Part shown: piece after piece, positions 32,801 to 42,214 of the stretch
Layout: every line of letters starts with the position of its first letter
How positions within the stretch are numbered: the first letter of the stretch is position 1
Origin: Mesostigma viride
Taxonomy: Eukaryota > Streptophyta > Mesostigmatophyceae > Mesostigmatales > Mesostigmataceae
DNA: 64,000 nucleotides
NCBI GenBank assembly: GCA_009746045.1
Contig: RPFO01000080.1
Span: 3,576,251-3,640,250 of the forward strand
Direction of reading: 5' to 3'
Translations under genes and position numbers: made by a program
Notes under the pieces: model-generated
Databases searched by the model: none
Seen by the model: the letters and a program-made list of their open reading frames with translations, nothing else
Told to the model about the DNA's origin: nothing

Positions 32801-34241
32801 GATGGGGGCCTATCCTTGCAAGTTCCAGGAGGGGAAACTGTTCGTGAGTCCCCAGCCGGAGGAATGGCGGCTGTATGTTCCTGAGCTCTGTAGGGCTGCC
32901 TTGCTTCACGAGCTCCATGATTCTCTCCTGGGCGGACATCAGGGAAGTCACCGCCTCCTTCCCCGGGCACGTAAGCACTTCTACTGGCCAGGGATGAAGG
33001 AGTATATCGAGACGTATGTGCGCCAGTGCCCCTCGTGTCAGATCATGAAGTCCAGGAACACGGGCTCTCAGGCCGTCCCTAAGACGCTGCCGGATCCTAT
33101 GGGTCCTTGGGATTCTATCATGATGGACTTCATCGGCCCGTTCAAGAAGACGAAGAACGGCAACAGCATGGTCTTGGTGTTTGTGGACCGCCTGACGCGC
33201 ATGTGTCACCTGGCCCCGTGTCCGGTCGACCTCACAGCGGAGGAGTGCGCCAAGATATACCTGACGCACGTGTTTCGGTTTCATGGGCTCAGCCGGCAGT
33301 TCATCTCTGACCGCGACAAGCTCTTCACGGCCAAATTCTGGCAGGAGTTCTTCGAGCAACTGGGCACCAAGGTGTCGCTGGGCACGGCCTATCACAGCTC
33401 GTCGTCGCACCTGGTGGAGCGGTTGAACCGCACGGTGCAAGAGACCATGCGACACTACACCGACACGGTGGGCAGCAATTGGGAAGAACTTCTGGGCTTG
33501 GTGGAGTTTTCCCTGAACAATGCCCCCCAGGCCGCCCATGGGTTCACCCCCTTTTTCCTCAACTCCGGCCGACACCCTCTCACACCGCTCGACTTGCTTG
33601 GGAGCCACGAACTGGGAGAGGATCAGGTCAAGCTGGATACCCTGCAAGGGGTCGACCGGTTGCTGCAGCGGATGCACCAAGCGCATAACAGCGCGGTTCA
33701 GGGCTATCGCGCAGCGGCAGCGCGGTATCTGGAGAGGACAGCCGGCAAGCGGGATCACAGGGCGCCGTCCATCGAGGTGGGCGATTGGGTCCTGGTTGAG
33801 GGCCCGCAGATCGGGCGATTTTCGCACAAGGTGGAGAAGGAGCTGAAGACTAAGCTCCGACCCATGTTCCTGGGACCCTACAAGGTCCTCACCAAGTTCG
33901 ATGATGTCATGTTCCAGGTGGACATTCCAGTGTCATGGAACCTCACGTCCAACCGTTTCCACCGTGACCAGCTCAAGTTATATCACCAGAACACCATTCA
34001 GGGTAGGGTCAATCCCCCAGCCCCACTGGAGTTCAATCCGGATACGGGGGAACGGGAAGACGAGGTGGCTGCAATCGTGGGTCACCGGGATGTCAAACGG
34101 GGACGAGGGGTCCAGCGACAATATCGGGTGCGATGGCGATTCGCACAACACGAGTCTGAGGACTCCTGGCGCACCGCTATCGAGTTGGCGGGGTGCGCCC
34201 GCTTGTTAGAAGCATACAAGAAGACGCACCAGTTGCGTTAG
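29846..34241 (+). CDS. gag-pol: gag-pol polyprotein, part 2 (PR-RT-RNase H-INT-chromodomain)
   Basis: Continues the gag frame, giving about 2,154 residues in all. Protease: FLVDTGAS (D at residue 859). Reverse transcriptase: YLDDILVYS (31515 onward, residue about 1249). RNase H: VVATDASKVAIGG (residue about 1395) and HTDHRPLTHLL. Integrase: zinc-binding H-x4-H pair near GGHQGSHRLL with CPSC; catalytic D1784, D1845 and E1881 give the D-D-35-E spacing. The E motif sits in HLVERLNRT rather than the usual HPQTDGQTERVN. The C-terminal 60 residues (EVAAIVGHRDVKRGRG, QYRVRWRF) form a chromodomain-like module, thought to target such elements to particular chromatin. No internal stop or frameshift. 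Confidence 0.95.
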
Positions 34242-34266
34242 CAGACCACAGCCGGTAGGGTGTAGG

Positions 34267-35888
34267 GTGAGGGTGGTGCGTGAGCCAGGTATTTGGTACG
34301 CGTCGACTAACGCCCTGACATCTTGTGTGTGGGCTGTACAGGGGGACGCCGCGGAGGCGCCTCCCAGAGACCAGACTTCCGTCGGCGCCGTGGAGGCTGC
34401 TGACGCAGGATTCCGGGGTGCAGAGGGGGAGTCCAGTGAGGGGGATTTGGTCGACATGGATATACCCGACGATCCGGAGGTCCCAGAACCGGAAGCGGGG
34501 GTAAGGACGCAGATAGCTCGCGGAGAGCCTGCGGTCCGAAGGGATGCACCAGGGGCCGGGGGCTCGAGAGATGGTGGCGGACAGACGGGGCCCTCCTCTA
34601 GTCGCGAGCGCCGGCAAGAAACCTCGTCAAGGCCTAGAGCTCCGGACGCGCGTACGTTGGAGCTGGTAAAGGAGCTGCACGAGGAGACGTTCAATCCTCG
34701 GGTGTTCTTGCGTGACTACGGTCGGGAGGGGGAAGCCCTGGTGGAACGACGACGGCGTCGTCGTAATCAAATGCCGTCGCACCTCCGCGCTGATTCTATC
34801 ATGGCGCGAGTCGGTCCTGCGCAGATGGAGACTTTCCGAGGGTTCGTGAGGCGCAACGTGAGATTCCGGATCGAGACCCGCACGGCTGCGCGCAACGGTG
34901 TGGTGGTTGGGACCGACTGGGAGACACATGAGCGGGAATGCGCCTGTCACGGGTGCATGAACACGCTGGAGGCGGGCCTGGCGTTCCCACGGCTCCTTCT
35001 CCTCTTACTTCCACCTCCAGTGCGAAAGCTGCTGGAATACCACTTCCCCCGGTATCTTCCGCCAGAAGGGGCGTTACGGGGAGAAAAATGCATGCGAGAA
35101 GGGCAGTATTCGTTGCGGCAGGCTTTGGATCGCATCGTGGCGATGGACGAGGAGGACCAGGATGATGGGAGCGATGGGTATGACTCCGGGTCCGACGACG
35201 ACTATCCTCCACATCCCTCTCGATCCCCTCCGCGGGATCCGCCTTCTCGGGGTTCCCAGAGGAGTGGCGAAAGAAACCGTCCTGTGCCTCGTTATACGGC
35301 GCCACCGCCGGCGACGGGCTGGGGGCGACCTTCAGGGCGTGAGACGCGGAGTCTCCCGAGGGCTACCGGATGGGGTGGGGGCAGCCAAGCCGCTCCTCGA
35401 CGTGGTCCGGAGGGGCCGGCACGTCGTCGCTCGCCATCCCCGCCCTCCCGTTCGCGTTCCCACTCGGGCTCCGGGACTGAGATACGCCCCGCTCGCCAAG
35501 CGTCACCACCACCTCGCCGAACAGAGGACCGGCATTGGGAGCGCACGTGGGGGTCGGCGGTGGAGTTGGAGCAAGAGCGGGAGAATCGGCGACGGCTAAC
35601 GGATCCGACAGAGGCCGAACGGCCGGCTAGAGAGGAGCCGATTGATGAGGTTCCCGCTAGCAACCCGCCCGATGCGGGCCAAGAAGAGACTACCTTTCAT
35701 GTCTCCCTGGAGCCTCGCTCCCGAGTGGAAGAGGTCCCACCGGAGCCCCACTTCTTGGTCTCCTTGGAGCCCCGTCACCGGCCTGCCCAGGCTGAACCGT
35801 CGATGTCACGTCCTGCGGAGGGACCCAGCAGACCTACCACCTCGGACCGACATTCGCATCTTCCCGCGGAGGGACCGTGCTTACATAC
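34267..35888 (+). CDS. Third gypsy ORF, part 1 (function unknown)
   Basis: An open frame follows the pol stop by 25 bp, starting GTG at 34267; the first ATG is at 34456, and an acceptor-like GGGCTGTACAG at about 34341 suggests expression from a spliced RNA. It is rich in P, R, E and S, with an ELVKELHEETFNPRVFLRDY segment, a CACHGCMNTLEAGLAF cysteine cluster, and SPPSRSRSHSGSGTE. I see no signal peptide or membrane segment that would suggest an envelope gene. The frame is interrupted by the hAT element at 35889 and resumes at 37591 exactly in phase; together 862 residues. Confidence 0.75.
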
Positions 35889-37582
35889 CCGTGAACGCCA
35901 ATACGCCGTATAATACGGTAAATACGCCGTATTATACAATACGGCGGGGTTTGGCGTACTAACGTACTAGAAATACGGCGTATTGCGTTCTCAACGCCAA
36001 TACGGCGCATAATACGTATTTTTCGCGTATTATACGGCGCCCGGCTCCGGAATTTGGCGCCAGAGCTAGTTTTGGCGTTGCTGACCTAGGCAGGTACGCA
36101 GCCTGAACCGTACTTGGGGAGTACGGGCCTACGGTTGGTCCCGCTTGTCATCTCTGCCAGTTGACGGCGTGGGTAAACGATGGCAAAACGAGACCGACTT
36201 GCATAAATATGATAGTTGACCTCCGCGGCCATGGAGGTGCAGAAATCTGACTGGTATGGGAGCATGGCTTGACATTTTGAACTGCAATTTTGCAGGCATG
36301 ATCCATAGGTCCTAAACAGCGTATATCATTGGCAGGCAACGCCTGGGTGTGCGCAGATATGTCTCGACCCTATGCTCGGTGCAGCAACGTCGTTTGATCA
36401 GCGACCAGGTCGGTCGCCGTGCATGTGCTAACTGTTACTAGGCGGGAAATAAGTCGATACGTTTGTACGCGGATAGATGTGTAAAATATATTGCTGACAT
36501 GTTTTATTGGCGACGACGGCCAGGAAAGCGGCTCGCAGCTACATCGATGAGGTGGGCATCCGGCTAGCTCCAGCAAGGAAGGTAATTAATCTGCGGTTTT
36601 GATCTGGTATGTGCTATCCTGTTCACGTTTTATTGCATACTGTATCAAGGTTTTGGGTCGAATCGTATACCTATCAATAAGTTCATGGTTGTAATAAGGA
36701 ATTAGTTCAATTAGCAATCTATATACCATGCAGTGGATGAGTATCACACTTCATGACCTTTATGTAAACAACAAACTGTCGACACCCCCTAGGGCTCCCC
36801 CAGAATAGATTCTAGCCAGCTGTCTAGAAGAGGGCAATCGACATAGCTTTTACATTATAGCATGACTTGCCATGTATTTCTCGAGCATAGTATACTGATC
36901 TAGCCCCAACGGCTTAGAGTAGCCCCAACGGTTTAGAGTGGCATGAACGCAATCACATTAGCCCAGCCATGGCTCAGCGTGGCCATTTGCTTATGCCTTA
37001 GCAGACGCCCGTTGAGCCCACTTCACCTTTCTTGTACAGCATCAGCTATGCTTCAGCCTACCTCTGGTATCGTTAATAATGGTTGTCCCACAGTGATGCG
37101 CCCCGGCCCCGTGATGTGGATAGAGCGCTCGATGTGGCCTGCCCACCGACTGGTGGGCGGTGGCAGTGAGAGAAGCTAGGGCGCCCTCCCTCCCTCTCAT
37201 TGTGTACAGGGGTTGAAGGTTCCTCTACTTTGTATTGGCACCCACGTGACGCAGTCACGTGATAATTAACTAATTAATTAATTAATTACACTTCATACAA
37301 TTGATGAGACAACCAAGTGAGTGTCAAACGGCTACCGGCGACCTCTACGTGCATTGTATTGTTTTTCATCAAGATTGAGACATTAGCTAGAGTTTTTGAG
37401 AGGCACGCCCATGGGATAAACACCTTAGAATATTTTATCCTAATTGAAAATCCACTTTTCCGGTCAAAAAACCACTTTTTTTTTTTTGGCGTATAATACG
37501 CGTATAATACGCGTATAATACGGCAATACGCAATACGCCGAGGTTTTGCCGTATTGCCGTATTGCCGTACTGGCTCACACTG
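35889..37582. mobile_element. hAT-type element in the third gypsy ORF
   Basis: The 8-bp duplication TTACATAC lies at 35881-35888 and 37583-37590. The right end reads CAGTGTGAGCCAGTACG on the minus strand, a typical hAT start (CAGTG); the left end CCGTGAACGCCAATACG matches 12 of 17 positions. Both ends carry clusters of AATACG and CGTATTATACGCC, like hAT subterminal repeats. The interior has no transposase, so it is non-autonomous. It contains a TTAAT tract near 37270. Excision leaves the ORF in frame. Confidence 0.9.
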
Positions 37583-37590
37583 TTACATAC

Positions 37591-38557
37591 CGTACGGAAT
37601 GCCGCGGAGGGTCCCAGCGTGGCGGGTGTCATGGTGCCGGCGGAGCCCGTGGTTACCATTGAGACACTCGTGGCAGCGGTGCAATCAGGGCAGGGTCTCA
37701 TACAGCGGATGTTGGACCAGCTCGGGCGCCAGGGCGATCATTCAGTCGCCACCTCAGTAGGCTACGAGGCCGCTTCCCGGGCAGCCTCACATGAGGAGTG
37801 GTCGTTGGGGGACTTCATACGAACCATTCCGGGGAGGACCGTAAGACACGGTGGGCCGGGGCCTCGCACGGAGAAGTTGTGTGTGGTGTTCGAGGGTCCC
37901 TTGTTCCCGGTCCCTCCTGGTATGCACCTGCCCGCCCCTTTGGTTTTTCAAGCGGGCCCTTGGTGCGCGGTTGACCGTGGTGCTTACTGGGAACAACTCG
38001 AGATCACCTTCTTCCCACAGGCGCCGCTGCCCTTGCCGCAACCTGACGACCTTCGTTTTCCCCGGACGGTGGGCAACACGGTGCGGTTCGGTACCGAGGA
38101 ATGGTGGGATTGGAGGTATCAGGTGGATGGAGTGGGGCACGTGGTTACGCCGCCCAAGGTGGCCCCGGCGGAAGGGCGCGCCTTCCTGGATCGGGTGGTG
38201 CCGGACATTGTAGGGGCCCCCAGGGCAACCATCCTTGAGGATCACGTGCGCACCGAGGTTTTCATGATGGGGGTGAAGTTTGTTCGTGATCACCGCTGTG
38301 GGGTGGCGGATTGGTCGGCGCTGACCCTTCTCTTTACCCACCCCCAGTACCTCGCCGGGTTCCTGGCCATGTGGCCCCCGGGCACGTGGGTCGAGCTGTC
38401 CCGGTTGGGTCGGCAGAAGACGTCCCCATATCAGATCGCCTTCGAGGCGGACCTACGTGCGCATCCAGGGGTGATGACTCATATCATGACCCCCGCGGGG
38501 CGACGGGCTCTCCTTGAGGCCCAGCAGCTGCGGCGGGCTACTAGCGGCGGACGCTAG
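37591..38557 (+). CDS. Third gypsy ORF, part 2
   Basis: Continues from 35888 as HTVRNAAEGPSVAG and runs to the stop at 38557, about 322 residues. Features: VTIETLVAAVQSGQGLIQRM helix, a globular part with EEWSLGDFIRTIPGRTVRHG, FRTEEWWDWRY-like tryptophans near FGTEEWWDWRYQ, and FVRDHRCGVADWSALTLLF. It ends about 200 bp before the polypurine tract, where some elements keep an env-like or antisense gene. No family recognised. The preserved frame over 862 residues suggests it was functional when the element moved. Confidence 0.75.
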
Positions 38558-38764
38558 AGTAAATAGTTTAGTTTCGGGATGGATAGCGGAGTCCAATCCC
38601 CAAGGTTTCGGCTACTACGTCAGGGTTGGGCATGTGTATCGACCTCTAGAGGAACTGGCATTACTGACCTGCACGGGTGAACCGAGGTCGGGACATAGTA
38701 CTCTCATAGTAGTCTTGTTGTGTGATCCTATTATACCTTTGTACGGTAGGGACTACCGACCCCC

Positions 38765-38779
38765 CTGGGGGGGGAGGAG
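38765..38779 (+). other. Polypurine tract
   Basis: A run ending GGGGGGGGAGGAG directly precedes the 3' LTR. It is the expected primer for plus-strand DNA synthesis. Confidence 0.9.
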
Positions 38780-39367
38780 TGTTACGTCCCGGCCCTTTAG
38801 GTCGGACGTAACAATGGAATAAATTACTAAGGCCTTGTGGCCGTTGTACTAAGTTTTATGGACATTGGCTATTGTGTGATTTGGACTAGTTATTTTGGTC
38901 CTAGGTTGGGCACCCTTTTAGGGACCGGTGCGGTGGCGCCGCGTGTTCTAAGTCTATCCGTAGCACTAGACGTGGATCCTGTAGTTGAGGGTCGATGTCG
39001 GCCCGGATCTTACGTGGATTGTTTGGCTTGGATTGGTCTAGAGAAATTGGCTTGTATCTGCGCCGCAGTCAACCTAGGTTAAATTGGTCCGAGGACGAGA
39101 GTCTCGTCCTCTTGGTTTGATGAATGATAAGTGCGAATACGCCTACACATTGAACCCGGGGCAATTATAGTCCATTTGTAATTGGTGTTGCTAACCAATA
39201 TAAGTGTGTACTAATTAGCTTGGCATCAAGCCGTGATGCCAGATATCTCACGACTCACGTCGTGAAGCGCAACCTACTTTTGGCTACCTTGAATTATTCC
39301 TAATTCCGGCAAGAAGGGTCTTTCGCTACGTAGCTCAGGCTAGGTGTGTCTGGGCTGGGACGTAACA
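38780..39367 (+). repeat. 3' LTR of the gypsy element
   Basis: 588 bp, same ends as the 5' LTR. It has 4 extra bases (GGCA, near 38908) and 3 extra bases (near 39169) compared with the 5' copy. Confidence 0.95.
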
Positions 39368-39430
39368 CTGTGCTCAATTGTTTCATCTGGAAACCGGCGT
39401 GGGAATCAACTCAACTCAACTCAACTCAAC
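39368..39430 (-). pseudogene. Continuation of the disrupted LINE, then TCAAC microsatellite
   Basis: The first 30 bases right of the LTR read RFPDETIEH on the minus strand, the upstream part of the zf-RVT remnant at 4838-5327. From 39407 a short array of CAACT repeats interrupts it. Confidence 0.55.
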
Positions 39431-39809
39431 TCACAGTGTTGGGTACCCTCCGGCACTTCCCGGGGACTGACGACGACGGGAAAAACATGCAGCGCCCAGG
39501 GGATGGGTGCACTTTTGGCGGGGCGCGCCAGTTGGCGCCCAAGTCCTGGCGCCGGGTATGTACCGAAGGTTAAGGTTACATACCTTACAGTACGGTCCAC
39601 CTTTTAACACGTCGTTTGTATCCAGTCCTACGCGGCTCTCGAATCCCTTCAGCTACTTTTTTATTTAGCACTTTCATATTAAAAAATAATGGGCTCGTCG
39701 TTCATTCCACGCAATCCTGTGGTCAGTGCATAAGGATAGGCTTGCGTCAAACAGAGATACGCTCTTCTCGGTGGTGTTGGGTATGGATGGCTAAATCCAG
39801 CTGAAACTT

Positions 39810-40737
39810 ATGTTGGCATTTTCTACATCGGCCGCGAGGCCAGTGGTTCTGGAATCCTTAATTGCTGGGTATTTTGCCCGAAGGCAACCAAGTGTGAACA
39901 GGCCGTCGCGATGGCACCCGCCTGTGACAGCTATGCGCTCTTCCGACGAACGAAGAGGTGGTCATAACCCAGAGTCATTATCCGTCAATCGGGGAACGCC
40001 ATCTATTGCAAGAAGAACGCTCGTAGGCCTACCTGTAATTGAATGGGCATCACGTGGCCAAGCGGGGGCGGAAACCGAGGAGGTTGCTTTCGAGCCGCGA
40101 GGTCTCACAGTCCAGGACAGCCTGGTGTTTTTTGCCGGCCTGGTACCCTTCGCTTGGGCATCGGTATGCTTTGATGTCTCCTATTTCCTGGAACCTATTT
40201 TTGCCATTGTTAATTCCTTACCGGCTGCCCATCGCATTTATATGGGTATAGCTGTTATTGTCCTGCCCGTGTTCACATTCAAACGTGTTTCCTGCCTCCC
40301 CCATTCAAGGACCTCCCTGATCAAGCGTTGCTGCTCATCAATCGTCTGCCTGAATCTGATCCGCTTCTAACGTCTGCATCGGCTTGGCCGGCATTTGTCA
40401 CGCATCAAACCGTCTCGGTTGACAGGTGGAATTCTGGCGACGCATCGCGAAGGGGCAGAGCTTTGGCACCGGGAAAAGCTCAGTCGTGATCCAGTTCCCC
40501 AAGGACGATGCTGGACCCCAGGCTAGCGAATCATCATCAAGGAACGAAACGGGGAATGACGAGGAATCAGGTCTTCCCCGAAAAGTCCCTGGCTCGCGCT
40601 TTCAGGGCCGCACAGTGCTATCTGGCGGCGCGCTGGCGACTGCCTATGTCTTATTCGCGCTGGCCGGGGGCACGATACTGCTTGCATTCTTGTCGGCCGC
40701 AGACGTGGTCAATAACAACATTTCGTTTAAATGATGG
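39810..40737 (+). CDS. Possible host gene: membrane protein, two exons
   Basis: First frame 39810 to about 40286 has a Ser/Arg-rich N-terminus, as in plastid transit peptides, and two hydrophobic stretches (LVFFAGLVPFAWASVCF and YMGIAVIVLPVF). A good acceptor CGGTTGACAG precedes a second exon at 40426 (VEFWRRIAKGQSFGTGKSS) that ends, after a third hydrophobic stretch (ALATAYVLFALAGGTILL), at stop 40732-40734. The donor near 40285 (AAAC/GTGTTT) is weak. The overall look is of a plastid or thylakoid membrane protein, but I cannot name it. It may be a fragment or an unrelated open frame. Confidence 0.4.
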
Positions 40738-40836
40738 CGGTGATGCGAGGGGACTGTCTCAAACTCTCAATGGAAGGCAGCTGCCCATGACCACGGCACA
40801 TGGTTTGTGGAATGAGTTTGTGAATGTCTCTACAAT

Positions 40837-41583
40837 TAATTAATTAAGAACATAACTCCGTTGGGAGTATACGTAACACATCCCTGAGAAGGGGCACATG
40901 GTTTTTTATACAGTCTGGGCTACAACCTGCAGGTGGGGGATGTAAACAGCCACCTATTCTGCATGGGTGCATGAGGGGCACCTGCACCACCATGATGTAT
41001 CATACCCTAAGGCCTGGCATGGGTTGGGCTTGACCTTGACGCAGCAACAACGGCAACGGGAGCTATGGCCGACCTACCTCCAGCTCCGGCAGACGACAGG
41101 GAAGAAGCCGGTCTACTGGAGGGGGGCGGACATCTACGTCGCCCACAAGCCCTCGCAGGGGACCCCTGCCGCCTCAGCCCCCCCAGCCTAGGGACTATAT
41201 GGCAGTAGTGTAGACTAGAAATCTTAGCGACGTGGCCATGTATGCCTACGTGATATGGGCCCACACCCGCCCATGCAATAGCTGTAGAGATCGAGTCATG
41301 CTTTGCCCATGCAGAGAGTTACTCTCTGCTGAGATGCCATGCACCAGCTATAGCCTAGCCATAATCATCTTCCACCCCATGTCATGCAGGCCTTCTTTTA
41401 GGCCATCTCCCCACGTCGCACTGTGCGAGCATGATCGGGATGCATGATCCATCCATCATGGTGGTGCAGGTGCACATTGTGCACCCCGAGCAGGTGGCAG
41501 TTTACATCCTCCCCCTGCAGTTTGTAGCCCAGACTGTATTAAAAACCCATATATGCATGCCCCTTCTCAGGGATGTGTTACAT
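40837..41583. mobile_element. LINE-derived ORF1-only fragment with internal inversion
   Basis: 40837-41028 is the 3' end of a minus-strand copy: an ATTAATTAATTAA tail, then the UTR (GGGAGTATACGTAACACAT). From 41029 the orientation flips: plus-strand ORF1 C-terminus (LTQQQRQRELWPTYLQLRQ to a stop at 41191) and the same 3' UTR up to about 41583. Adjacent inverted halves of one element are the signature of twin priming, the usual origin of 5'-inverted L1 copies. Confidence 0.65.
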
Positions 41584-42214
41584 ATTCTGTGTTACACATG
41601 CTCCCGCGCCTGAACCTTTCAAGGTCGATGATCACGACTGGACCAACATGTCCCCGGCAACTGCCCTGCGTTGCATCTTCTACGGGGACTACGCCTCGCT
41701 TTATGACCTGTGCCTCCATCTCCACAGCATCGACCGCCTCATCTGCTCGGACGGCACCTGGTGGCACAACACCAGCGTTCTGTTCGGGTGCAACCGCCCC
41801 TTCCTCCAGCACGCCATCCTCAACTCCCTTCTCATGCGCTCTGATGGCGAGATCTGGGCTCCATCCATCTCCGCCCCCACACTCCGTTCCATCCTCACGG
41901 AAGCCTTCCAGCAGCACGTGACCCCCCTTGCTGCCGACGTAGCAGCAATGGGTGGCACGCTGGCCACTGAAGTTCCTCACCTTTCCACCACCGCCGCCTC
42001 CACCTCCACTGCCATTTCCGCCTCCACTGCCGACATCACTGAAGCCCATGCAGCTCCTCGACCTCGACCAACGACTTCAAGCCACCGCCACCGCCCTTGA
42101 GTGCTTGCATGACACCGCCGGCCTCACCGCCCAGGCGGTGCAGGACGTCGCTGCCCAGCCGGCACCTGCTGGCCCGGCCGGTGATGCTCCCTCCACCTGG
42201 GCGGACTTGCTTAA
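41584..42214 (+). pseudogene. LINE ORF1-like gene, part 1 (plus strand)
   Basis: From about 41640 (MSPATALRCIFYGDYASLYD) the protein matches the minus-strand copy at 56640-58248 in its EIWAP and VTPLAADVAAMGGTLA region, then shifts frame near 42040 and continues QRLQATATALECLHDTAGLT to WADLL. It is cut at CTTGCTTAA by the LINE at 42215 and resumes at 44911. Confidence 0.7.

Larger units (their letters stand above)
5328..39367 (+). mobile_element. Ty3/gypsy chromovirus, expanded by two nested DNA transposons
   Basis: The outer 581/588-bp direct repeats begin TGTTACG and end CGTAACA. Between them, in order on the plus strand, are a primer-binding site, a small RNase H1-N-terminal-like ORF, gag-pol with PR-RT-RNase H-INT-chromodomain, an unknown third ORF and a polypurine tract. 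The span is 34,040 bp, but 20,660 bp (9182-29841) and 1,694 bp (35889-37582) are later insertions with their own TIRs and TSDs; without them and the duplicated target bases the element is about 11.67 kb. Flanking 5-mers are CTGAG on the left and CTGTG on the right, one mismatch, and the interrupted LINE frame closes across them. Domain order and chromodomain place it among chromoviruses. Confidence 0.93.

Noticed and set aside
34267-38557. Envelope gene
   Set aside because: No signal peptide, membrane anchor or cleavage motif visible; position alone is not enough.
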